Position numbers and translations under genes: made by a program
In this document: piece by piece, positions 1 to 12,582 of the stretch
Position numbering within the stretch: position 1 is the stretch's first letter
Layout of the letters: each line of letters begins with the position of its first letter
The notes under the pieces: model-generated
Database searches by the model: none
What the model was told of the DNA's origin: nothing
The model's input: only the letters and a program-made list of their open reading frames with translations
NCBI RefSeq assembly: GCF_037042905.1
Contig: NC_087252.1
Coordinates: 20,849,701 to 20,913,700 of the forward strand
Length of the DNA: 64,000 bases
From: Lytechinus pictus
Lineage: Eukaryota > Echinodermata > Echinoidea > Temnopleuroida > Toxopneustidae
Reading direction: 5' to 3'

Positions 1-654
1 TTGGTCCTCCCAGTAAATTTGAATAATCATCGGCATTACAAATAACATGCATAATTATAAAGGTTGCATTTGCATTGTAAATCTAGATCTGTACAGAGCT
101 TTGTACATGATATGATAAATAAATATGATGTGATCGGTGCAAAAATAGATGAATCTTTGTTTATATCTCGTGTGTACCTACCAATAATACATAGTGTATT
201 GTTTGCTATACAGAAGACTCAAAGACGTCATTGTTCCTACTTCTTCCAATCAAGGACTGAAGAACACATTTGTTTTACTTTAAGTAGCATAACCACAAAG
301 CAAATTGGAATACATGTACCTCTTTTAATAGTATAACATTTATCATAACTTTAGGCCAAAGTAAAAGAGGTGTCATTAAGATTAATCTGTGCAGCCTGTA
401 TTCTGAACTCTAGTTTGTATTTTTGGTTGTTGTATTTTTAACTCTAAACTGTACAAGTTTACTCAATGAAAGCCAAATGAGGCACATATATCTCTATACA
501 AGTTTTTATACTTTTGGCTTCCCATAATTTTAGCCTGACATACATTACACCATGTCCTACTTAAACTATAGTTCACAATACAGGCCTATGAGTTTAAGGA
601 AATGGGAAATAAGTTAAATTGTAAGTTCCAATACATGTATGCCTCAGGTTGCAT
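1..654. other. Flank or OAF 3' UTR, no gene seen
   Basis: AT-rich sequence to the left of OAF. It may hold OAF 3' UTR. No conserved reading frame, RNA gene or clear repeat was recognised. Confidence 0.5.
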
Positions 655-960
655 TGGTCAAAAGTCACTCAAAACTATCCAACACAATAGGTCTAACAGA
701 GTTAGTCCATGATGCAGAATAGGTTCCAAAGAGTTAGTCCAATCAGTATTTTCATCATAATACAGGCCTGTGAGTTTAAGTAGAGTAGTGAGTTCCGATA
801 CTGTGTGCCTGAGCTGGACTGATCCAATATGCCATTGCTCAGGTTGCATAGGTCCAGGTACATTTAGTCCACCCACCAGAATAGGTCCAACAGAGTTTAA
901 TAGTACACCCAACACAACAGGTCCCATAGAGCTAGTCCAATAGCCCTAGGTCCAAATGAG
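655..960. repeat. Degenerate tandem repeat (AGGTCCAA...GAGTTAGTCCA)
   Basis: Related phrases built on AATAGGTCC and AGAGTTAGTCCA recur about six times with poor register up to the OAF stop codon. It is probably a decayed minisatellite in the OAF 3' UTR. Confidence 0.55.
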
Positions 961-962
961 TT

Positions 963-1276
963 TTAGTCCACATCAGCTCCTGGTAACGAGCTCTTCCACG
1001 CATCGTCCCACAAGCAATGCTGCTTTTGGTCCACGTGATAGTTGAACGCATGGCATCGCTTACAAGTCTTTATGCCGCACCTGTAGCTGACGACGTTGCC
1101 TGCCGAATCTCTCCCGCGGCAGTACTTCAGCCCGCACGGGTACCAGCCGATGCACACTTCCAGCTGGCAGGCGCACGGCAGCTGAACTTCTGGTACCCCA
1201 CTGCATTGCTTCTCGTTGCTGGAGATTGGTAGTGGCTGTACAGCATTCATGAGAGCTGTGTACGTCAAATTTGATC
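963..1276 (-). CDS. OAF: OAF terminal coding exon 4 (cysteine-rich module)
   Basis: The acceptor is CTGACTCACAG; the exon enters in phase 1 (G+GA gives Gly) and ends with TAA at 963-965. It encodes the ten-cysteine OAF C-terminus including WYPCGLKYC and CLWDD. The 3' UTR runs left; ATTAAA-like signals on the minus strand lie at 896-901 and 324-329, but neither can be chosen from sequence. Confidence 0.92.
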
Positions 1277-4200
1277 CTGTGAGTCAGAGGGGGCAGAAAG
1301 AAAAGAACTTTTGTTATTGATGAGTGATGACAGTGCAAAAGTTGTTAAGTTGTTAGGATCTTTGTAATTATTTATGTAAAAGAAAGGGTTCAGATCAGAA
1401 AAGAAAAAAGGAAAGTAGTAGAGTGACATGTACAAGTACTGACACATGTTTTGTATATGATATATAAATAAATTTTGCATTTACACGATTTCCAAATCAG
1501 AATATACATGTAAATGATTACACTGTACAGTAATGTTGACCATCTTTAAACTTAAGGATATATGATTCTTCACACTCAAATGCATTTATATCATTGCATA
1601 TTTGTATCAAAAGATGTAATTTCAGTACAAATGCAGCGATCCACAAGAGCAAAAACACATGTATTACAAAACGCACATCTGAAAAGAGGGGTGTGCACAG
1701 AAAATAATAATAATAGAGCAACAATCACACAATGATGCGTTATATGGGCTTTGGATTGCGATGGCAAATAATACAAAAATAATATAAGAAAGACAAGACA
1801 CGTAGACTTGGTTGATAGACACCGCATGGTCCCAAATACATTTTATAGTCTATCCTACTATTTAACTTCAATATACATTGTACATGTAGATCCACCACAA
1901 CACAAACTTTATACATGTAGTTGTAATTTTATCAAACAAGCAAAACACTGTTCATAATTCATCAAAATCTGAGTTACGCAACATACATGTTAGAGTGAAA
2001 TACCACTAAAAGACCTTATGCATCTCAAAGGTCCCTCCATTAGAGGTTACAGGAACAGAGATGTGCCAGCTGCAGATCACCAACATTAGCAAGGCAATGG
2101 CTCCAGCCTCTAAGAGGGTGTTGCAAGAAAATATTTGCGGACCACGAACAAGTACCAGTTACGTGTATGGCGATAGAGCCTTCTCTATTTTTGCTCCCAA
2201 TTCAGTTTTAAATAAATAACCTTCTTACATCCATCATGCCTACTCAATTGATTAATGCAAGACATTGCTACTAACAAGTGGAATGCCTCTGGCCGTCTCA
2301 CCTGCATCACGCGATTCAATATAGCAGCGGTGCTGATTTTGAAAACTACTATAACTCGCACAAGATGTTCAGTGATACTTGGTTACTCGTATTTCCACGT
2401 TTTATGAACTAGACCAATACACTTATAGAGATATGATGGCAATTCAACAAATACCCCCAACGTGGCCAAAGTTCTTTGACCTTACATGACCTTTGACCTT
2501 GATCATGTGACCTGAAACTCGCACAGGATGTTCAGTGATACTTGATTACTCTTATGTCCAAGTTTTATGAACTAGACCAACACACTTTCAAATTTATGGC
2601 TGTAATTCAACAAATACCCCAATTTGGCCAAAGTTCATTGACCCTAAATGACCTTTGACCTTGATCATGTGACCTGAAACTTGCACAGGATGTTCAGTAA
2701 TACTTGATTACTATTATGTCCAAGTTTCATGAATCAGATCCATAAACTTTCAAAGTTATGATGGTAATTCAACAGATACCCCCAATTCGGCCAAAGTTCA
2801 TTGACCCTAAATGACCTTTGACCTTGGTCATGTGACGTGAAACTCATGCAGGATGTTCAGTGATACTTGATTAACCTTATGTATAAGTTTCATGAACTAG
2901 GTCCATATATTTTCTAAGTTATGATGACATTTCAAGGTTAAGATGTTGATGTTGATTCCCCCAACATGGTCTAAGTTCATTGACCCTAAATGACCTTTGA
3001 CCTTGGTCATGTGACATGAAACTCAGGCAGGATGTTCAGTAATACTTGATTAACCTTATGGCCAAGTTTCATGAACTAGGTCCATATACTTTCTAAGTTA
3101 TGCTGTCATTTCAAAAACTTAACCTCAGGTTAAGATTTGGTGTTGACGCCGCCGCCGCCGCCGTCGCCGCCGCCGTCGTCGGAAAAGCGGCGCCTATAGT
3201 CTCACTCTGCTATGCAGGTGAGACAAAAACCAACCTTTTAAATGTCTAGATCAGGGGTCCGTAACACAAAGGTTATCGATTAATCGCCAACTTGAAAGAA
3301 CAATTCTGATTGGTTCCTAGTTACTAGTAGTCTACTAAATGCGCATGTACCGACGATCTTGATAGGCTACTTCATTTAGCGATTAATCACCAACCTTTGT
3401 GTTACGGGGCCCAGTTGTGGGTTGGTGTACAGTACATGTATACAGAGGTGCACATCTTAGGATTTTGTTTCGTTTACATACATGTACTTGTTTCCTTTAA
3501 ATTTTGTTTTTAATTCATTAAGACCACATTTTTATTTCCCCCGGTAATTCATAGTTAATAGTGTAGAAGTCAGAGCACTTTATTCGAAACACCTGTATTG
3601 AGCACCCTACAAAATTTTTCATTATTATCGTTATCATCATAATTATTATTATCATTATTATTACTATTCTCTCCCTCTGCCTCTTGCCCTCCGCCTATCA
3701 TCTCTTGCAAAGTTACTCTAATATTAATTGTCCTTTATTCAATTGCCATATGCGCGATAATAGTACGCAATGTTAATCTTTTCTCTTTCAAAACCTAGCA
3801 AAGTCAAATTGTAGAACACATGATTCAATAAAACAAATATTTAAAAGACCGGTAAAAACTGGGGTTAAAATTCACAGACCTGTGATGTTGTTTTTTAATA
3901 CATGTATGCTGACAATGCTGTAAACGTTAAACTTATGTAAAAGTTAGAGCATACATGTACATGATATTATAAACAAAAATATCATCATGCAAGTCAAGCA
4001 ATAAATATTGCATTATGGATAATAATGAATTAGATTTACAATTTCAGACTCAATATGAAACATGTATGTATTAATGTGCCCATCTTATACGTATGCTGCA
4101 AAAAAATCAAAGTCATACATTTTCTTACGCACAACCATCATCTACATCCCTTCATTAAAAAAAAGACAAATGTTTTCATGCAATTTTAAGAATTAGAGCT

Positions 4201-7200
4201 GCAAAATTTTATGTTTTCATTTTAAACATAGCATTTTTTTTCCTTTACTGAAAATATTTTGCTTTGGATCAACACACACTGCTGCAGGCTGTTTTAATTT
4301 GTGATAGTAGTAGGAGTGGGCTATAAATGGGTGATTTTTGGTTTTACTGTGGAAACAGTTTTTTTGTGTTCCTTTTACCTTATCTCAACATGAAATGACA
4401 ATATTTTTTGTCTCGGGTCCGAGAAAAAAGTGTGCCGGGCCAAAATCCAAAATGGCCGCCAAAACCCCCCAAAATCACAGTTTTGGCCACAACTTTATTA
4501 TTTGGTGGTCATTTTCTCTGGTTTTGGTGTCTATTCATATATTTTGGGGGGCAGGCAATTTGTTTTTCCTATAATTAGTACTTTTAAACCATTATTTGTA
4601 GAGTTAAAAGGTAATTATACCTAAATTTTCCCATTTTTGTAGCCTTTTTTCAGCCAAAAAGTGGGTTTTATCATCCTGGGGTTCTAGGATATTAGATGGT
4701 ACGAGGTCAACAATAGCAAGCAGCTTCATGTAGCTATATTGCTTTTATTCCTCCACTTTGGGTTTTACGGATATTTGTGAAATATATCTTATCAAATAAA
4801 AGAAAATGTCATTTATCCATAGGGGCTATACAGTGTACAATGCACTGTACATACTACACTGCACATATCCATGCATTGACCACCATGGCATATGACAAGG
4901 CCTGTATATAAACTATAGTGTCATAGAAATGAGCTTCAAAGGTTTAGAATTAGATTGTGAATTTGATTCCTTGTCAGCTGATGTACATGGTGAAACCAGC
5001 AACGTAAATTACACTTACATGTAAATATCACAAACATGTATATATACGTACATCACATTTTTAGCCATATCTTCTTCATTTGGAGGCTTTTTTTTAACCT
5101 GGTTCTGATGTCTAACTGGCCTATGTTTATGGGGTCAGGTAACTACTAGGTCTACTATCATGGTAACGCTGATCAACAGCCAATCAGAATAAAGGATTGC
5201 ATGCAAGTTACCATTAAGTTAAGTTAACATAATGGTAAATTTTTATGCAACGGGGCCCAGAATAGCTACAGTGTAAATTACCTCTCTCCGCCCCCTGAAT
5301 TAGCATATTTGACAAAACATGTCCTCAATTTCTGAGACAAAACATATCTTCAATTTCTGAGGCATCTAATTCTAAACCTGAGAGCTCATTTCTATGACAC
5401 TATAGTTTATACAAGCCTTGTATCTGTCATGGTGTCCAATGCATTTATGCAGTGCAGTATGTTTGTACAGTACATTGTACATATGTATACTGTATAGCCC
5501 CAATGGATAATTGACATTTTTTTATTTAATAAGATATCTTTCACAAATATCCGTAAAACCCAAAGTGGAGGAATAAAAGCAACATAGCTATATGAAGCTG
5601 CTTGCTATTGTTGACCTCATACCATCTAATATCCCAGAACCCCAAGATGATAAAACCTACTTTTTGGCTGAAAAAAGGCTACAAAAATGGGAAAATTTAG
5701 GTACAATTACCTTTTAACTCTACAAATAATGGTTTAAAAGTACTTATTATAGGAAAAACAAATTGCCTGCCCCAAAAAACCTATGAATAGACACCAAAAC
5801 CAGAGAAATTGACCACCAAATAAAAAAGTTGTGGCCAAAACTGTGATTTTGGGGGGTTTTGGCGGCCATTTTGGATTTTGGCCCGGCACACTTTTTTCTC
5901 GGACCCGAGACAAAATTTTTTGTCATTTCATGTTGAGATACATTACAAGGAATAAAAAAAAACTGTTGTCATATTGAAATTACAAAAAAAGTATTTTTGA
6001 CCCATGTATAGCCCACTCCTAATAGTAGCATTTCTTTTTTTTCTGTCTTCATCTTGCCCCCTCCCTCACTCCCTTCCTTTCTCCCTCCTCTATCTTCGTC
6101 TCTTAACCTCTTTCCCTTCCCCCACTACCTCTTCAACTTTCCATCTCTCTCCACATAAACATGAACATTTTATGATGTTTAAGATTATAAAACTCACATG
6201 GACAAACATTAAACTTGTTATGCATCAATAAATCATTAAATAAAACTTGATAAATATTTCAATAAGAACAAAAGAAGATGCTGTGAAAACAAAAACATGT
6301 GAAACGGGCCAATGTCCAAGTGAATTGAATGAGCATAACAAAACAAAAAATTGATAAATAAATAAATGCAAAGCTGGTAAAGATGAACAATGATTTGCTG
6401 CAAATTAATTGCAATAAAGTGTTGAAAGAATTGAAGAAGTGAAATACCCTTGACAGTGTGAGCCCATTTAGGGAAGAGAAGAGATGCTCTGTTTCCTGTT
6501 TGGGGGAGGGAGGAAAGGATTGATAAAGCACCATTCACACACACACAAAGAGACACAAAAATCTAAAGGTCAGTGCCAGCCGCACAGAAACGCTGTACAT
6601 GTTACTGAGCATTAACAGTAAGCCTGTCATATCTTAAAATCGTGAAGTCAGAACATTTATTACAATGTGTAAGTAATGCATTGTAAAATTAGGCATCGCT
6701 GCCACATTACCGGTTATAACAGGGCCTCTGTTAAAGCCAACAATGTTTCTGTGCGGTCAGTACAGGAAAATACATATTTGATTTAAAACTGTACAAATTC
6801 ATCCATAAATTTGACAAATGGTATTCCTTGCAGTACAGTGTACAATGTAGCTGCTGAAATTACATGTACATTGTACAAAATACATTTTCCTATTAACCTA
6901 TACTCACTGACCGCACAAAAACGTTGTTAGCGCTAACATTTCACTAACAGAGGCCCTGTTACAACCGGTAATGTGGCAGCGATGCTTAACGTTACAACAA
7001 TGCATTACTTTGATACACATTGAAATAAATGTTTTGACTTCACAAATCCAAAGATGTGACTGGGCTTACTGTTAGCGCTCTGTAATAGGCTAACAACGTT
7101 TCTGTGTGGCCGGCAATGATTGTTATTCCCTCTGTGTACGTACATGTATGTACATTTCATGTCCTGAGTCATAACGTAATCACTGGTTCCAGTTAAATGG

Positions 7201-10200
7201 TGCACTGACCCTATTCTAGTTTCACAAGTCTAATGATCAAAAGCGGTGTGAATTTTTTATCACATGAAAAGCATGTATGGGGGGGGGGGCTTTGAAACGT
7301 ACTGTACACATGTATTCTGAAAATAAAACATAATAAAATAATCTGAAATTTACAGTGAATTAGAATTCATCACAGACCAAATCAGTATGACACTCCCATT
7401 TTTAATTGCTAATAGAGAAAAATATAGAAAATTTGAGGGAAAAGCTGTTGTGTGAGTATCATTTCATTCTGGAGGGCCAATACAATAGGAGTTATTTCTC
7501 CAAAGTAGACCTCGAGCATCTTGATGCATAAAACATTTTGGCATTTGGGCTTGTTTTCAGACGGAAAGCTGAGAAAGTAACATTCATCCTGCAATGTGAC
7601 TTCACGTCTTTGTTTTTTTAATGAAAAATATATATTTTGATGTGGTAGCAACTATGGACACACATGATTATGGATGTTGTTTTTTTCAGTATCCCCCCCC
7701 CCCCCTCAACAATTGGTCATTTTTTCACTGAGAACATTTCGTAGCCAGACCCCGGCAGTTGACAAACAAGCTTCTAAAAGCAACAATTACTAAGAAATTG
7801 AAATTAAAACAAATAATTTTCTACTTTTATTCAACTGCTGTGTATTCATGTGCATTCATTTCACATTATGCAGAACTTTCAATTTCATTTGGGGATAGAA
7901 ATCAATGGATGTATGAGAACAAAAAATATAATAAGAGATATATTATTAAGTCATAAATCAGAAAAGGAATCAACTGAAAGGGGAGAAAAGCTACTTAAAG
8001 GTCAAGTCCACCCCAGAAAATTGTTAATTTGAATAAATAGAGATAAATCAAACAAGCATAATGCTAAAAATTTGATCAAAATCGGATGTAAAATAAGCAA
8101 GTTATGACATTTTAAAGTTTCGCTTACTTTTCACACGACAGTTATATGAACTCAGTGACAAACAAATGAAAAAGTCGATGATGTCCATCACTCACTATTT
8201 CTTTTGTTTTTTATTGTTTGAATCATACAATATTTCAATTTTTACCAATTTGACATCAAGGACCAACTTAACTGAACCATAAAATGTTATAACAATGGTA
8301 ATGCCATATCTTCAGGGAGGAATAAAACGTAGTTTCACAGGACAATGAGGAGAAAATTTGAATATTTCAGATTTCATATTATAAAATACAAAAGAAATAG
8401 TGAGTGAGTGATGTCATCAGTCCCCTCATTTGCATACCTACCAGGATGTGCACATAACTGTTTTGTGAAATTAAGCGAAACTTTAAAATGTCATAACTTT
8501 CTAATATTTTACATCCGATTTTGATGAAATTTTCAGTGCTTATGTTTGTTAGATTTTTCTCTTTTTATAAAAATCAATTTTTTGTTGGGGTGCTGGACTT
8601 GTCCTTTAAGAAGAGATGATTATCTAATATGAAGAGACACCCATATAATGGATAAAAAGCTACTAAACGATTATGAATTTAAACTAAACTACGAATCGGG
8701 GACAAAAGCAGATTCAGAATGAGAATCAATGGAATACATACCTTTCGACCATCCCTTGATGTCTGCTGTACGAGTGTACACCCTCTCCTTGGCTTCCATG
8801 CATGTGTTGTAGATATGAGGGCTGATCCTGGCCGATCGTTCGAGGCTGACGGACATGTCAAAGGTCAAAGACTCCTTGCCTTTGTCTTCTTCCGGGTTGC
8901 GGATGGTTCCGGGATTTTTCTACAAAAAAGTAGCAGCAGTAGAGAGAGAGAGAGAGTCAAATTATACTTTTTTTTTTTTCTGTGCTTCTTTATGAGATCT
9001 TACAGCTAAAATTTGCTACATTTTATTATTTTTTTTTTTACATTTTACACTGGACCCTGTGAGAATTTCAGGGCTCTTATTTTAGATTTTCAGGGATTTG
9101 TGCCTTTTGTGGGGTACGATGCCCCCCCCCCCCCCCCTTTGATAAAATTTTTTGTAAGTGCAAAGTGTTTGTTGGGAGGTGGGGCTTGTCGAATTATGAT
9201 GTAGAATGACCATCCTTCGGAATCGAAGACCTTTTTTCTGGACAAAAATGCCCCCCCCCCCCTTTCGAAAATCCTGGATCTTTATTGCCTTGCTACTAAT
9301 GTGTTACATCAATTACAAGTTTCAAATTACTGAACTAAAGTTAAAATTCTGCGGTCTTCATTAATGGCGTACTTATGAGGGGGCGGCCACATTTGTCATT
9401 AAAGATGTTTGGAGATAACAACTACACATTTTCATGTGTACAATGGTCATTTTTTTAAATAATGAAAGTATAACAACAATTTTAATGAATTTTAGAAACA
9501 TGTATACAGTATGTAAAAGTTTACATTTGACGATTTGAATCATTTTGATGTTTTATTTTAGGTCTAACTTTGGTGTTTTACCTGTCTCAGTTTAGACATG
9601 GCATCTGATGAGATGAATTCTGACTTGCTGAATTTGGTCACAAAGCACATGATGTGATACTGACTCTCTAGCCTCTCCTCCTCTCCTAAGACAATGGTTT
9701 TAAAGATGCGTACTTCCTAAGAGAGGAATACATGTAAGAGATGAAAAATAGAACAAAAACTGGTATTACAGAATTATCATCAAACTAATGTATCCGAGCT
9801 ATTTCGGAGGAGTTTTATAAAAATTTTCTGATTTTTTTGTTGTCTTACCGGTATACCACAGCACAAGACGCAAATATATCAGAGGATATGCCTCTAAAAA
9901 GCCTCTTGTAGCTTGGCAAAGAACAAAGAGAACAAGATGGCGACGTAAACATCGGCAAGCTTTTTTCCGTCTTCTCAAAATGTTTTTCTCGGTTTTTTTA
10001 TGAATTCTTGTTTAAAAATGAAATCAACATCATATAAATGTCGGAAATGAAATTATATCCCATTTACATTTTAGGGCTAGCCTAGGCCTACATGTAGATC
10101 GTTTAAGTTAGAAGGAAAGTAAAAATCTCGGGGACGAAAAATTTCAGTTTTTTTCACAGTACCGTACACGCACATGAATGGGACGCAATCCCTGGCTCAG

Positions 10201-12582
10201 TGGAGAGTAAGCACACGTTAGTTAATGATTTTTTACTCTCTAGAAGCCTCCTGGCTAAGCAACACTGAGTACTCTGGGTGATTTCAAGTACGGTGTTCGG
10301 TGTTGGTGTTGAGAGCATGAAAACTGAAAAGACTGCTGAACCGAGCTCGAACACCGAGCTGAGTTCAGAGGAGCGATACCGATCGTGTAGCGATAGCCTA
10401 TGACATCACGCCTCTGCACTGCACTGCTGATCATCTCAACTTTATGTGAGAAATTCTCCACGACGAAAGTGAAATCGGGAAGAAATTGCAAGAAAATCTT
10501 ATCGTACAGAATGCAAAGGTTAAAATCACTGCAAGGAATCAGAAAGCATAAATATTACTTTTCATTAAAATGTATAAAACTCTTAATGATTTGCGCTCAT
10601 CTTAACTAAAACTAAAGTAAAAGATAATTTTACAAGGATGTTTCGTCGTGTTCGCCGCCTGTTCGTGAGCTACATCATACATGTACAGTATACAGTTCAT
10701 CACATCAACATCAACACCAACTTGAAATCATGATTTTCCTAATTTAACACCAGCTGTAAAATTACACTGTAACGCTCGGTTCAGCAGACGACATTCAACA
10801 CCAGCGCTCAACAAGAACTGCCGGAAATGCGTCATATTTTCCGAGGTCAATCCCAACACCAGCGTGATTTCAAGTACGGTGTTGTTGTGTTGTCACAATT
10901 TGTGACTTAACCAACACAATTTCAACACCGTAATTGAAATCACCCACTCACTGGAGTGTCAGTGATCAGTGACTGAGCGAGATCATTTTATTGAGCTCAA
11001 GGGAGGTTGATATTGATCCACCATTTAATTTAAAGGAGAATGAAACTCTTGGAGCAAGTTAGCTTTTGTGAAAGCAGAAAAATCAAAGAATAAGATCAAC
11101 AAAACTTTGAGTAAAATAGGACTAGCAATAAAAGAGTTATGAGCATTTGAATGTCGAGATCACTAATGCTATGGAGATCCTCCCATTGGCAATGCGACCA
11201 AGATCTGTGATGTCACACACGTACAACTCTCCCATTCGGACACTGAAAATATACCCCAAAACATCTCTTTTTGCTCATTCTTATCATATGACAAACGATT
11301 CATCAATTAATGATATAATGTTGTGAAACCTCTGTACTTGTCATCTCATAAAGAAAACACCTAACCTTGTGATAGACTCTATAAAAGTGAGAATATAAGT
11401 GAAATAAGTACTAAAGTAATGACGGAGTTGTACGTGTGTGATATCACAGATCTTGGTCGCATTGCCGATGGGAGGATCTACATGGCACTAGTGATCTCAA
11501 TATTCAAATGCTCATAACTTTCTTATTATTCATTCAATCTTCCTCAAACTTTCAACAATATGTTTCTTTGATTTTTCTCTTTGATATGGATTCAGCTAGT
11601 TTCAAGGGTTTCATTCTCCTTTAAATCATTTTTATTTATTCATCATCATCATCATCTGATACGGGAGTGAGATAATGCCTTCCTGTAAATCTCCCGGTCG
11701 TCAACGATCACGACTTCTAACAGTAGAGGCGCACGGCCAATATGGGAGACTCTCTCCAATAGGGGAGACAATCTCCCACATTGGAGACAATCTCCCACAT
11801 TGGACTCTTTGGAGACTTGTCTTGCAAAAGGACAAAAGAAACAACACCAACAAAAGCATGATTTTTTTTCCACCCAAAATTTTGTCTCACTGGACTGAGG
11901 TCAGAAGCCCATTTGACTTGTTTTGTGTGTGATTGACAACTTAAATCCTTGACAAAACAAAAGTAGACGGTGAATTTTTAATTAAAGTAGACGGTGAAAA
12001 GGGGTAATTTTTCATGAGGAATATCTGCTTATCACATTTTTATTTTCCGCCAAGGTAATCCTTTTGCAGCAAATGTAAACAAAGAAAATTGGTCTCCAAA
12101 ACTGGAGACTGTCTCTGAAATTGGATACCCAAATTCTTTACAAAAGTCTCTGATATTGGAGACAGTCTCCAGTCCAAGTCCAATTAAAATATTGGCCGTG
12201 CGCCTCTACTTACTCTAAGTTCTACTCTTTAATACGTGGTTTGTGAGACTGGATCAACTGTGTTACAGTGTATATACAACGGTTTAATGCCTATGATGAC
12301 TCTAAACTTAAAATCTACCCAATCCATCCAGCAAGCATTTTTTTTTGCTTCACTTACCGATTTGAAATCAATGACCATTTTCACAAGTGTGCCATCAAGC
12401 TTTTGAAACTGCAAATAAATCACATCGCGTTTGACATCAGCGTTTATACTCTCTTGAACAAGGTCACCACCGTCGTTTTTCACGTTGATTACCAGTTGAC
12501 ACATAACTCTGTGATTCAACATACAAAATAAAGCAATTAGTCCCCAAAGGAACCCCATTAAATTGAAATAATATCGCAACAT
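963..12582 (-). CDS. OAF: Out-at-first (OAF) homologue, complete four-exon gene
   Basis: Exons join as 12582-12358, 9716-9582, 8919-8742 and 1276-963; lengths 225, 135, 178 and 314 give one frame of 283 residues plus TAA. Human OAF is of similar length. Residues 1 to about 28 (MLRYYF... to VMC) form a signal peptide, so the product is probably secreted. The middle matches the family order: an LVINVK strand, DGTLV...IDFK, the VRIFKTIVLGE segment, CFVTKFS, then KNPGTIR and a SPHIYNTC segment. The C-terminus is the OAF cysteine-rich module with WYPCGLKYC, YRCGIKTC and QKQHCLWDD, ten cysteines in about 70 residues. The first ATG in frame is at 12582; the frame is open a little upstream but without another ATG. 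Molecular function of OAF is poorly defined. Divergently paired with RPLP1. Identity is from recalled family sequence, not a search. Confidence 0.92.
1277..2294. other. OAF intron 3, unique part
   Basis: AT-rich intron with scattered TACATGTA words and short T-rich frames. No coding potential or defined repeat recognised. Confidence 0.5.
2295..3224. repeat. TIR element with five 160-bp minisatellite units
   Basis: The ends GTCTCACCTGCAT and ATGCAGGTGAGAC are exact inverted repeats. Inside, a unit beginning near GATGTTCAGTGATACTTG recurs near 2363, 2527, 2690, 2852 and 3031. Four units carry a perfect TGACCTTTGACCT direct repeat. A GCC-rich run at about 3147-3195 sits near the right end. Confidence 0.8.
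3254..3412. repeat. MITE, about 159 bp
   Basis: The left end GGGTCCGTAACACAAAGGTT with CGATTAATCGC is mirrored by GCGATTAATC and ACCTTTGTGTTACGG at the right. No coding capacity. Confidence 0.75.
3413..4303. other. OAF intron 3, low-complexity stretch
   Basis: AT-rich with an ATT/ATC trinucleotide run near 3630-3665 and a CT-rich run near 3670-3705. Nothing else recognised. Confidence 0.45.
4311..6021. mobile_element. Foldback element, 1.7 kb, with 7-bp target duplication
   Basis: The arm 4311 to about 4953 is repeated inverted at about 5367-6021, including AGGAGTGGGCTATA at the tips. ATAGTAG at 4304-4310 and 6022-6028 flanks it directly. The central 410 bp contains further repeat sequence. 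No transposase frame, so it is non-autonomous. Confidence 0.85.
6571..6760. repeat. MITE copy A (CCGCACAGAAACG ends)
   Basis: TIRs CCGCACAGAAACG and TGTTTCTGTGCGG. A second copy lies inverted at 6908-7116. Confidence 0.75.
6908..7116. repeat. MITE copy B, inverted relative to copy A
   Basis: TIRs ACCGCACAAAAACGTTGTTAG and CAACGTTTCTGTGTGGCC; interior shares ACCGGTAATGTGGCAGCGAT with copy A in inverted order. Confidence 0.75.
7117..7994. other. OAF intron 3, no gene seen
   Basis: AT-rich with short G and C homopolymers near 7278 and 7695. No coding or repeat structure recognised. Confidence 0.45.
7996..8609. repeat. Long-TIR MITE, AAAGGTCAAGTCCACCCC family, copy 1
   Basis: Ends TAAAGGTCAAGTCCACCCC and GGGGTGCTGGACTTGTCCTTTA. 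Internal arms AAAATCGGATGTAAAATAAG and CTAATATTTTACATCCGATT are inverted. Three further copies at 43371, 53358 and 56580. Confidence 0.85.
8742..8919 (-). CDS. OAF: OAF coding exon 3
   Basis: 59 codons plus one base, from KNPGTIRNPEED to RTADIKGWSK. The acceptor is TTTTTTGTAG and the donor AAAG|GTATGTA, ending in phase 1. It contains SPHIYNTCMEAKERVYTR, the segment preceding the cysteine-rich module. Confidence 0.9.
8920..9581. other. OAF intron 2
   Basis: Contains T-rich runs and C homopolymers at 9122-9137 and 9251-9262. No gene seen. Confidence 0.5.
9582..9716 (-). CDS. OAF: OAF coding exon 2
   Basis: 45 codons from EVRIFKTIVLGEEE to DAMSKLRQ. The acceptor is CTCTCTTAG and the donor CAG|GTAAAA, phase 0 at both ends. 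The LGE...CFVTKF...AMSKLRQ order matches OAF. Confidence 0.9.
9717..10275. other. OAF intron 1, first part
   Basis: AT-rich intron. No repeat pairs or frames recognised. Confidence 0.45.
10276..10945. repeat. TIR element (GGGTGATTTCAAGTACGGTG ends)
   Basis: Left end GGGTGATTTCAAGTACGGTG, right end CACCGTAATTGAAATCACCC. A second left-type end at 10864 with the same right end suggests a smaller relative nested at the right. Confidence 0.7.
11030..11626. repeat. Long-TIR MITE, AAAGGAGAATGAAAC family, copy 1
   Basis: Ends AAAGGAGAATGAAAC and GTTTCATTCTCCTTTAA type. The arms share CAAATGCTCATAACTTTC and its inverse, and CACTAATGCTATGGAGATCC. A second copy is at 32819-33413. Confidence 0.82.
11721..12210. 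repeat. MITE with AGTAGAGGCGCACGGCCAAT ends, OAF intron copy
   Basis: About 490 bp with exact 20-bp ends AGTAGAGGCGCACGGCCAAT and ATTGGCCGTGCGCCTCTACT. Interior is rich in GGAGAC/GTCTCC phrases. An inverted copy sits in RPLP1 intron 1. Confidence 0.85.
12358..12582 (-). CDS. OAF: OAF coding exon 1 (signal peptide and N-terminus)
   Basis: 75 codons, starting ATG at 12582 and ending with IDFKS. The donor is TCG|GTAAGTG, phase 0. A hydrophobic stretch (GFLWGLIALFCML) precedes VMCQLVINV, typical of a cleaved signal peptide. Confidence 0.9.

Noticed and set aside
4338..4624. 78- and 64-codon frames
   Set aside because: Inside the arm of the foldback element at 4311-6021, repeated in the other arm without conservation of frame.
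8719..9009. 96-codon plus frame
   Set aside because: Shadow of OAF exon 3 on the opposite strand.
11652..11932. Frames in both directions in OAF intron 1
   Set aside because: Fall in the AGTAGAGGCGCACGGCC MITE; the same peptides recur in its other copy at 14916-15364.
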